Shown in pieces: positions 1 to 8,980 of a stretch of 64,000 bases of DNA. Numbering within the stretch: position 1 is the stretch's first letter; each line of letters starts with the position of its first letter. The notes under the pieces were generated by a model. That model was not told the DNA's origin. It searched no databases and was given only the letters and a program-made list of their open reading frames with translations. The translations under genes and the position numbers were made by a program. The stretch is from Struthio camelus (taxonomy: Eukaryota; Chordata; Aves; Struthioniformes; Struthionidae), in contig NC_090956.1 in the NCBI RefSeq assembly GCF_040807025.1, forward strand, positions 923,017-987,016. The letters are read 5' to 3'.

Positions 1-745
1 ATTATATTTGCTGCTGTCTTCTCTAAATCCTGTGCCTAGGTGGATTTTTATTTTATGGGGTATTATAAATGAAATCTACTGTGATGTAGTGCCAGGTCAG
101 ATCACATGGACATTATCCCAGGTTTTTAATAAAAGTATTTCACTGAAACTCAGGGCTCAGGAGAGCTGGGACTGGGAACAAAAGACTTGACTACTAGAAA
201 TTCTAGAATAAAGTTTTAGTTCCTGCGTGTTCCAACTGATTAATCATTTCAGCACAAAGCAACGAGTCCACTGCCCTGTTAATCCTAACGATTCTCAGTC
301 TCCAAACATGCACCAACACAAATTAGTTGAACTTGTGAACGTTTTCACTAGTGAGTCACTTCCCCACACCTAGTTGTTGATTCATGGATTAGAAGTACCT
401 TCTCCTTGGCCATGGGAAGAACAACTACAATACTGAAGCTTTTGAGGACTATGAAGGAAATGGAGGGGATTCACAGAAGCCCCCACTCAGAGGGGGTTGC
501 ATTTTTATTTCTCACATTCCAGTCTTTACCTTCCATGGCACTTTCTGCCTGTGTTTGTTTATATTTCAGGCAAAGGAGGCTGAAGTCCTTGGGGAAGAGG
601 TTTCCATCTTCTTGCCACTAGTCATAAACAGAACATTTTTAGGTGAATGGGAGTCTGGAGCTTGGAGCTCCAGAAACGACAGGGGAGGCAGAATGCAGCA
701 ATAGGTGTTTCTTGGATGCCCAACCCTTGGTTTATCTCCCTCCAG
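1..745 (+). other. SCNN1G: SCNN1G intron (3' portion)
   Basis: I see no exon here. The preceding SCNN1G exon should encode an equivalent of the beta residues [13 protein letters not shown], and nothing similar is present, so this is read as the 3' part of the intron before exon 746-863. A CAG preceded by pyrimidines near 570 is not followed by recognisable coding sequence. Confidence 0.7.
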
Positions 746-863
746 ATTTGCCTGCACTCCTGTTTCCAGAAGGCCATGGTAGACTCCTGCGGCTGCGCCC
801 AGTATGCACAGCCCTTACCTGCTGGGGCAGAGTACTGCAACTACAAGAAAAACCCCAACTGGA
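746..863 (+). CDS. SCNN1G: SCNN1G exon: start of thumb domain
   Basis: The acceptor is a pyrimidine-rich tract ending CCTCCAG and the donor is GTAAGT, with a split codon TGG A|TG. The exon encodes ICLHSCFQKAMVDSCGCAQY and following residues to NPNW, the cysteine-rich start of the thumb. Its length of 118 bases equals that of the paralogous SCNN1B exon 36847-36964. Confidence 0.95.
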
Positions 864-3360
864 GTAAGTTCCCCGTCATTCAAACACCTCCCACATTGCA
901 TTTCCTTCAATCAGCAGGTGCCCTGCTGCCAGCCATGTCCCTCCGCAGCACCATCCCCAGGTGTCACAAACCAGGTTACCATCGGATTGTCACCTCAGGT
1001 GCACAACTGACCAGAAAAAGAGGGGGGATCTGCCTTAGCTCTCCTAATGCCTCATATCACGGAGCCTGGAAACTGCCTTTCTCCTTTAAATCAATTTGTC
1101 CCTGGGAGTTTTTCTATGTGCTTGTTATTTGTGCACATCCAGAAGTGCTGAGCTGAGGACTTGACTGTGTGAGGCAATGCTGCATGCGTATAGCAAGTGA
1201 CAACCACTACCCAGAGGATTTTGCAATATTCATAGGGGAAATCTTGTTATCCCCATCACGTAGGTGAAAGCTAAGGCCTGAGGCACACAGGCCATCCGCA
1301 TGCCAGCAGCCCCACTCCAGCACAGGCAGCAAAAGATCACTGCTTCTCCTTCTGGCTTCTCAAACACCCACCTTGTTCTCTTATTGCAGTGTACTGCTAC
1401 TACAGGCTGCATGAAAAATTTGTGAAGGAGCAGCTGGGCTGTCAGCAAATTTGCAAAGACGCCTGCAGGTAAGTCCTGCCCAACACTAGAAAGAAAACGC
1501 TGCGCGTGCAGGAGTTCACGCTTACAGCTAACAGCCTGCCTTTCTCTCCAGCTTCAAGGAGTGGGCCCTCACCACCAGCATCGCCCAGTGGCCATCTACA
1601 GTGTCTGAGGTCAGTTCCCAATTTTGCTTAGGTTGACCTCTCCCAGGCAGGGTCCAGGGAGTATTCCCAGCCACCTGCCCCCGTGGCCCTTGGCCCAGGA
1701 GACTTTGTCAGACTGTTTCTCCCTTTGCTGGAGGGTGCTGCCGGCCCTGCTGCTCTCACCTCGCGGGGATCCTCAGCAGCCTGCCGGAAGCAGCTCTCGT
1801 TGTTCGGGTGCAAGTTGCTGAGCCAGAGCAGCATGGCAATATAGAGGCGCCTAAATAAATCCAGGGGTTCAACACAGAAGCAAGGGGTCCCTGATATATT
1901 TGTTAGCACCTCTCTGATGCGCCTCCCAGAGAATCAGTCTGTAGTGTGAGACGCTTCCACCGCCAGGATTCCCCTAAACGAGTTACACAGAATCACATAA
2001 TCACAGAATTCACCATCTAAACAAAAATTTGGCTTGTGGGCTGAGAGATCTTCTTGGGGACAGCTGCCCATCACATGCATTTCATTCTGGAGCCAAACCT
2101 GGTCTAAGTAGGTATGAAATGTGACCTCTCTTTCCAGGGAATTTCTGCACAAGTCACAGGTATAGCATTATTTTCTTTAACTTTTCCAGGACTGGATGCT
2201 TCGAGTTCTCTCTTGGGACAAAGGGCAGAAAATCAACAAGAAGTTAAACAAGTAAGTTTCCATTTATGTATTTCTAGCCTGCACCTCAAGCTCAGATATA
2301 ATCTCAGCAGCCCTAATGATGGCAATTGGGGAAAAAGCTCCCTTAGAGCGGCCCAGCCCTACTGGTCCAACTGGTTATTTGCATAGTTTTTCAGTATGTT
2401 TCATGTTATTGTTTTACTAAACCCTCAACCTCCCTTCTGCTTTCCTTCTCAGAACAGACCTAGCAAATCTCATGGTGTTTTACAAAGACCTGAATGAGAG
2501 ATTCATTTCAGAGAATCCTGCCAACACGGTAAGTAAATGTAGTGATTCCTGTGTGCTCAGGATCAGGAGAATGTGCCTCTTCCTCTTTGACAGGCTAGAA
2601 ATTTTCGTTTAGCCACAGAAGTGGTCCCAACCAGGCAGAGGCAGGAAACCATCCACAGGTGATGCACCCTGGGGCTTCCAGTCCTGCCCTTTGCAGTCTT
2701 CTATCCAGAGCAGCTTTTCAAACTATTTCGTCCCAAGTCATGTGGGCAGCCTGCAGGCCACCTAGAATAAACATAGAATTAGCATCCTGTTGAAGTAGAG
2801 CAGAGCAAGAAAGGATAATGGATACGGCGGAGGAAGGGCCCGCAGTATTTTGTAGTGCTTCCCTTGCAGCCCCAGCTTAGCGCAGCTTCCCAGCTGACTG
2901 TAACAGCGATACGTGGACGCTTGCCGGTCTCCCAAAGGAGTCGATAACCTTGTGCTCCCTTCTCTTCCAGCTTGTCATTCTTCTTTCCAACTTTGGAGGC
3001 CAGCTGGGCCTTTGGATGAGCTGCTCAGTTGTTTGTGTCATTGAGATTGTGGAGGTTTTCTTCATTGATTCACTTTCCATCGTAATGCGGCGGCGATGGC
3101 AAAAGACAAAGAAATGGTGGAACGACCGGAAAAGAGAACAGGTGGGGAAGCCATCTCAGGCCAGTGATCTGGACAGAGAAGGCCATGATAACCCTGTGTG
3201 CATCGATGAGGACCTGCCCACCTTCAACACTGCCCTTCGCTTACCACTGCCCCAGGAGAACCACCTGCCCAGGACTCCTCCACCCAATTACAGCACTTTG
3301 CGGCTAGAGACTGCGTTCACAGAACAGCTGCCTGATACGCTAGATGTTGGGCAACACTGA
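746..3360 (+). CDS. SCNN1G: ENaC gamma subunit, 3' part (six last coding exons)
   Basis: Gamma subunit of the amiloride-sensitive epithelial Na+ channel, an apical membrane protein that works with the alpha and beta subunits. Exons 746-863, 1390-1468, 1552-1609, 2190-2251, 2453-2528 and 2971-3360 join in frame to 260 codons plus TGA. They cover the thumb, the C-terminal palm and knuckle, TM2 and the cytoplasmic tail. Gamma is distinguished from beta by the pore motif SCS (within GLWMSCSVVCVIEIVEVFF), by LSNFGGQLG before it, and by a tail with DNPVCIDEDLPTFNTAL. The tail keeps PPPNYSTL, the PY motif bound by NEDD4-type ligases. The gene is partial: the N-terminus, TM1, finger domain and furin-site region lie upstream of the window. 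SCNN1B follows on the same strand about 23 kb downstream. Confidence 0.96.
1390..1468 (+). CDS. SCNN1G: SCNN1G exon: thumb, cysteine-rich
   Basis: The exon follows TTATTGCAG and ends CCTGCAG|GTAAGT. It encodes YCYYRLHEKFVKEQLGCQQI and CKDAC, carrying thumb disulphide cysteines. At 79 bases it is one codon longer than the SCNN1B counterpart (76 bases). Confidence 0.94.
1552..1609 (+). CDS. SCNN1G: SCNN1G exon: palm strand after thumb
   Basis: This 58-base exon follows TTTCTCTCCAG and ends GAG|GTCAGT. It encodes SFKEWALTTSIAQWPSTVSE, the palm strand with the family-typical WPS motif. It has the same length and phases as SCNN1B exon 38032-38089. Confidence 0.94.
2190..2251 (+). CDS. SCNN1G: SCNN1G exon: knuckle region
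   Basis: This 62-base exon follows CTTTTCCAG and ends AACAA|GTAAGT. It encodes DWMLRVLSWDKGQKINKKLN. It has the same length as SCNN1B exon 39417-39478. Confidence 0.93.
2453..2528 (+). CDS. SCNN1G: SCNN1G exon: palm strand leading to TM2
   Basis: This 76-base exon follows CCTTCTCAG and ends ACG|GTAAGT. It encodes TDLANLMVFYKDLNERFISE and NPANT, the last palm strand before TM2. It has the same length as SCNN1B exon 41415-41490. Confidence 0.93.
2971..3360 (+). CDS. SCNN1G: SCNN1G last coding exon: TM2 and C-tail
   Basis: The exon follows TCTCTTCCAG and runs to TGA at 3358-3360. It encodes TM2 with the SCS selectivity-filter tripeptide, a basic juxtamembrane stretch (RRRWQKTKKWW) and a tail of about 90 residues with PPPNYSTL. 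Sequence after the stop is presumed 3' UTR. Confidence 0.96.
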   Translation, partial: LVILLSNFGGQLGLWMSCSVVCVIEIVEVFFIDSLSIVMRRRWQKTKKWWNDRKREQVGKPSQASDLDREGHDNPVCIDEDLPTFNTALRLPLPQENHLPRTPPPNYSTLRLETAFTEQLPDTLDVGQH

Positions 3361-5081
3361 TGCATTGTTTATCCGCTCATCGAGATGCCAAAATAAGAAG
3401 TGGATGCTGGACCCGTGTGTCCAGGGGTGAAAGGCACACACCCAAGCAAGCACTGAAGGGTTGTTGGGTCAGACCCTTATTCAGGGATTGAACTTGCGGT
3501 CAAAGCGTCTCTAGGCAAAGCTCAGACACAAAAGCTGAGGGCTCAGAGACATTAAGAACTTCAAACAACATCAATTCTCAAGTTAATTATTGCAGGAGAT
3601 GGCTAGAGCAGGATGTGGCACTGAGCTGGGATGTCTTGCCAGACAGAGGCATACGTTAGCAACAAACTGTGCACACACCCCATTGTATGTGGGCAGGAAT
3701 TACTCCACAGCAGAAGATTGATGCCACATTGACTATTAATGCTAATTGCTCTCTGCTGTGTGGCTTGACTTGTGGGAAAAACCCAGGGCTTTCAGGAATG
3801 TGGCATGACATTTGTAGGAAGGGGAAAGAGCTTTGGGAAGAGCACAAAATGGATGAAAGAGAAGCTCTCAGTTTGAATTTTGATTAGTGATCTGATTCCA
3901 AAGTGGTTTCAGGAGCTCTTTAGTCTGAGATGAAAAGTTAGGATAGTAATAGATTTGCTTGTAGAGTAAGTTATTACACAGCTTCAGTAAAAGAACCTAA
4001 GTCATCCCGAAATGGTAATTTTAAAGTGTACGAAATCTAATTTGGAGCACAACAATGAACTGCATACTCTGCAAGCTTGTTTCATTTAACATCGCTCAAG
4101 CCAGACGCTAAATACATCCTCAGAGTAGGTCATTAAGCAGCGCGTGGCCTCGGACGCCTGACTTCCCAGAAGCCTCAGAGAGAGCTGAATTCTCATCTTC
4201 CTGCTCAATCCCCAGGTGAGGACTTTCTTCCCGCAGCCACCCGGTGGTTCATCCGCCCGCGCACCGGCTCCGGCGCCGGCCCCCGGCGGCACTGCGGGGC
4301 CGGGGAGGAGGCAGAGCCGCAGCGGTCGCTGGAGCTGCACTGGGCTCCCCGCCTGGCCCCTGAAGGAAGGAGGATACATCTGCTCCGCCTGCATGTTGTT
4401 AAGCTCGGTGACACTGCCCTGGTCCACACTCCGGTGTCGACACCCATATCCTGCCGCCCGTGCACAGAGCTGTGCTAATTCTTCCAAGCCGGACCCTCCC
4501 CGCGCTGCAACCACGGAGACAAAAGCCAGTCATTGGGTTTGCGTGCCTGTCATTAAAGGTTGCTGCCTGTGCCCATCCTTAGCATGGAGGCGAGCCCTCG
4601 TCACTGGAATTTCCTGCCTTGCATCCGTGAACAAGAGCGCTCAGGGTCTAGTTCTGCAACCTCCCAGTCAAGCAGCAGAAATGCCAGCTGGCTGCATTGG
4701 CAGCAGGTCTGAATGCAAAGAAAAGCTGTAGCTTATCTTCCCAAAATGGTAGTTTACCTTCCACCAGGCTCATTTCTCTGCTCAAGTTTGCTGTGCTGCT
4801 GCACAGACGAGTGCCCCAGCACAATTCCCGAGGCCAAGGGAGCAGCAGCAAGGGGAGCGGGGACCGCCTGCGCCGCATGGCTGCAAACGCGCTTGTGTCG
4901 TGACAGCCTCAGCGTCCAGGCGTCCACACGGTCTCGGTGGCAGAATCCCTCCCCAACTCCAAATCCTCCTCCCAGCTTTTCCCTACCGCAGCCTGTTTCT
5001 AGCTGATTAGAGCACACTGTAGAGACGTGAGGAGGAAGGTAGCCTACACTGGCCTGGCTGCTTAGGGCTTTTGTGGAACAC

Positions 5082-5150
5082 GTGTGTATGTCTGTGTGTG
5101 TGTGCGTGCATGCGTAACGGTCTCTCTCTCTCGCTTTCTCTCTCTATATA
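5082..5150. repeat. Compound TG / TC microsatellite
   Basis: An interrupted TG run (5082-5114) is followed by a TC run (about 5121-5146) and a short TATATA. It is a simple-sequence repeat and possibly length-polymorphic. Confidence 0.85.
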
Positions 5151-5200
5151 AACTTATTTTACATAGAACAGTGAGAATCTAGAAAGGTTCTTTAATGTGC

Positions 5201-5206
5201 AATAAA
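5201..5206 (+). terminator. Candidate SCNN1G polyadenylation signal (AATAAA)
   Basis: This is a canonical AATAAA 1.84 kb after the SCNN1G stop, in AT-rich context. It is the best candidate but unproven; ATTAAA at 4552-4557 is an alternative. Confidence 0.35.
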
Positions 5207-5220
5207 ACATATTTTAACTG

Positions 5221-7400
5221 GATTATTTAAATAGACGATAAACTGAAAAATAAAAATATATTTTTGAATAACTGCTTCTTCCTTTTTCCTAAATCAGCAA
5301 GAGATGAGTTAACTTCCACGCAGGCATCCGAAGACATTAGGAGACTTGCCTGTGCCCTCCCCAGGGCTGCTGCGCACTCAGCGGTGCAGAGTGGCCAGGC
5401 CCAGCGCCCCAGGGCCCCTCTGCAGAAGGAGGGCTTTTTCTGCAAAGCCCAGCTAGTCCCAGCTCGGGAGCAGGCCGTGCTGGCTCTCCTCTCCAAGCAG
5501 CAGTGCCTCGTAGCAAGAAACAACACGACAGCAAGTGCCCCGAGCACCCGATGGGGCGGCGAGCGCCACGACCGTGCACACATGAGCTTGAGCAGCCTGC
5601 GGCTGCGCCACGTGCCCACCGGTGCTGACTGCGCACCCAGGGCCGCTCTCCAGCCTGGCCTTTCCCCACAGCCTTTCCGCTCGGGCAGGTTCACGCAGGA
5701 GACACCTCTCCAATCCCCTACGGAGGGCGGAGAGGGATGGCTGTGCCGGATAGGGAACGGCAGCAACCACAGAGGGCCTCTGATGCCATTTCCCAGAACG
5801 CTGCTCAGGGTGCTGGGATGGGAGTCACTGAGCGTGGATGACACCAGGTTGCTCACCCGTACCAACGGCTCCTCAGGGAGGCATCTAATATCCAGAGGAG
5901 AAACACAACCCGCCCCGTGCATGAGCTGTGGGGTCAATGAACCTGTGAGGGATCTTCCAGGCAATGCTCAAACAAGTCCTTGGCATAAAGAGATCATGTT
6001 GCTCTAAATCAAAGTTCTTCCCTGCCAACGCAACCCAAGGAATCAGGAGACGTGCCAGACGGACGTTCCTGACTGCATGGGCTGCTGAGGCGGGTGCCTG
6101 CGCTCAAGCTATGCAGAAGAGCTGCAGATCTGACCTTTAGGAAAACACATTGTGTCTGCTTCTTTCCTTCCCACCACCGCTACCAGTGCAAACCTCCGCA
6201 GCTGTGTTGTCATCTTCAGACTGCCTAGATAAACACTTAGGCTTTCTTTTACACTTCATAGCCTGGGTTAAGGGCTAATTTAAAATAAGTCATTCTCAAA
6301 AGACATTCCACTTCTACGGGCACAGCAGTCCTCGGACTAGCAGCTGCTGCCGTGCCCACCTAGCGCCGGTTGTCCAAGAGATAACACCCCGCACGCTGCT
6401 GGCCTGCGCCGGCTGGCCAGGAGCTGACAGCGCGGGCGGGTGCCTGGTGAAAATGCCTTTCGGAAACCGGCCCTAGCCAGCCAGCAACCTGGCAGCAGCA
6501 AGGTGACTGCAAATGCTGGAACCCCAGGTGTCCCACGGCAGCTTCACTGGTGGACAGTCCTTTAGAGCCTGCAAGAGAAAAAGCGAAGGCAGTTTATACT
6601 GCCTCAAAGCCCCTCTGCAGTGGATGAGGCTGAAACGCTCAGAGCGAACAGTCGCTCACCTCCATCACCTTTGTAAGCAGGACAGTATCAGGTAATGATG
6701 CTGCTCACACGAGACTCGCCCCGTTTGCAACAGTGGCAAAACCGACTGAGAGAACAATGCTGGCACAGTCAAAGCAAGCCCCACGTTCACACCAGGGCCG
6801 CTTCCAGTTACTCCTCTGCATCACAGGCATGAACAGTCATGATTACAGCAGTGGTGGAAATTGGAGCAAATTTCTGAGCCAGATAATGTTGCTCCTTCCC
6901 TTCCAGTTTGTTGCTCCTTTATAGGGGACCTGGTTTGGCTTAGTAATACGTAACGAATGAACTTCCTCCAGATGCAGACAGTTATTTTGGACCTTATTTT
7001 GACTCCAACTTTTACAAACTGCAGCATCTTATGAACACTGGAACAAAGAAGAAAAAAAAAATGAGTACGCATATTGCAAGGCGGGACATTGCACAATTCT
7101 TCTGTTCTCATCTCAGCTTCTATGTGCAACACACTGATGGACAGAGACAGGGCACAGTTTGCTGAGAAAAATGCAGGGCTCGCTCACTGCCTTGTGGAGG
7201 GAAGTATCAAGGAAGGGAGGTAATGTCTAAGGGTACTGTTAAGGCAGCTTAGTGCAATGTCTTCCACATCGCTGACACCGCTCACACGCGGACTCATTTT
7301 ATTCTCAGGCTACCCAAGTCACTCGGCACCTCTCCAAGCAACCCTATTCTCATTCAGCACCAAGCTGAATTAAATCAACAGCTACTAACTGTGCAACCAG
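5221..7400. other. Intergenic sequence without recognised gene
   Basis: No family-recognisable coding exon is visible. Two overlapping antisense open frames of about 245 codons (5227-5964 minus and 5264-6007 plus) resemble nothing I know, and open frames on both strands over the same stretch suggest composition rather than coding. From about 6000 to 7400 the sequence is ordinary, of mixed GC. Confidence 0.5.
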
Positions 7401-8758
7401 TCACCCCAGAAAGAAAATCCCGTGCACGCGCCCCAGACATCTCTCTGCGCCCCACGTCCCCGCGGGAGCCCATCCACCTCCTGCCGACAGCAGGCGAAGC
7501 AGGCGCCCGGCCGTGGGGCTCGACGCGTCCTCGCAAGGTCTGGGTCTAGTGCAATTGCGTCACTCGGTTTTTAAGAAACATTCATCAAGAAAGATGTCCA
7601 AAGCCCTTCCCGGGCGACCGGCACTGAACCTCGGAAAGAGGAGTCCGACTCGGCCCGATTAGACGTTCAGTTTCACAACGAAATCCTATGCCAAATCAGA
7701 ACAAAAAGTCTCCGTTGCTGCGTCCTGGTTGTTCGCCAGAGGTGCGCGTTGCCACCCAGCGTTTGTTTTCCAAAAGCTACGTACACCTCATTGACCCCGA
7801 GGGCTTTGCGGGAAGCAGCAAGACCCCGGCCACGAGCCGCGTGGAACAGCGCTGCTGGCCGGCTGCGGCGCTCCGGGCGCTGCCTGCCGCCGGGAGACGG
7901 GAGCGCGGGGCGCTGAGCGGCACCCACTGCCCCCCGGCCCCGGCCCCGGCCCGGGGAGAGGAACCCGGAGCGGGAGCAGGAGCCCGGCGGGAACCGTGTC
8001 CGGGGACCGCGCCGGCACGGCTCGCTCGGAAAGGCTTCCCAAAGCAAAGGAAAAGCCTCTTACATCCAATTAAGCACGGCCAATCCTGCAAGAAACCAGG
8101 TTTATTACCTGGACAGACTTTAGCCTTGCTAGCTGCAGTCCTAATAAGTAAAAATCTAACTTGATTGAGTGCAAAGTCGCTGAAACATGGCATTCCCCTG
8201 CAGCGTTCCTCCAAAGTCTCTCCCCTTGGTGAGCAGCGACACATGTCCTGGTCGATAGCTTTTATTATGAATAATCATTTAAAATTCTTTAGAAAACCAC
8301 AGGTTTTCTCGTGATGTTTTCTGCCTTTCCTTCTCAGGAAAGGCGTAGCGCCTTTTGTCTTTGCATGAGCCCTGGCAAGGCAGAAAGCCATCCCGGGGTG
8401 GCTTCAGAAACGGATTACTTCAATCCTGCATTCATTACTGAACTCCCGAGTCATCCGAAACGCCAGAAAGTTCCCCGGAGCAGCAAGGGATTCAGGCCTG
8501 ACGCACGCTAAACATCATAAATTCAAGGCGTTTGAGAAACTCAGCTCCGGCTGTATGGGAACAGCGGGCAGTAAAAGCTGTGATTCAGTGATATCGCCTC
8601 CTCCTGCAGCCCGGCCGCTTCTCCGCGGGGCCAGGCGAGAACCGCAGTTTCGGTCCCCACGAAAACAGCGTTTCCGGGAAACTTCCCAAGAGCTGCGAGC
8701 GTCCGGGCAGGCCTGGGACGCAGCCGGAGAGGGGAGCAGCGGCCTCGCCGCCCGGCCG

Positions 8759-8793
8759 GGGAGGAGGAGGAGGAGGAGGAGGAGGAGGAGGAA
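8759..8793. repeat. GGA trinucleotide microsatellite
   Basis: About eleven tandem GGA/GAG units form a purine-only tract on the + strand inside the CpG-rich patch. It accounts for the runs of R/G, E or P in the overlapping open frames, which argues against those frames being genes. Confidence 0.9.
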
Positions 8794-8973
8794 GCCGGGC
8801 CACGGCGGAGCCCACCGCACGCGGGGCCACGCCAAGGCGGGTGCGGGCGGCGCGGCGGCCGGGCGCGAGCAGCGGGCAGAGCGCCGGCCTCGGCCCCCCG
8901 GGCGCGGAGCTGCCGCCGCGGGCAGGCCGAGCGGAGGTGTTGAAACAAGCCGAGAGCAGGCGAGGCGCGGCGG

Positions 8974-8980
8974 TGACTCA
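8974..8980. promoter_or_regulatory. AP-1 consensus TGACTCA in CpG-rich patch
   Basis: An exact TGACTCA heptamer lies within the 8560-9300 CpG island. A seven-base match is weak evidence on its own; its position inside a CpG island about 100 bases before a donor-like site makes it worth noting. Confidence 0.3.

Larger units (their letters stand above)
3361..5220 (+). other. SCNN1G: Probable SCNN1G 3' UTR and downstream flank
   Basis: Non-coding sequence follows the SCNN1G stop. The clearest AATAAA on this strand is at 5201-5206, which would give a 3' UTR of about 1.85 kb; an ATTAAA variant lies at 4552-4557. The stretch includes a short GC-rich patch (about 4225-4360) and a TG/TC microsatellite. 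The end of the transcript cannot be fixed from sequence alone. Confidence 0.4.

Noticed and set aside
1985-2010. CACAGAATCACATAATCACA resembling CR1 3'-end octamers
   Set aside because: The adjoining sequence does not continue as CR1 in either direction, so a match of about 25 bases was not enough to call an element.
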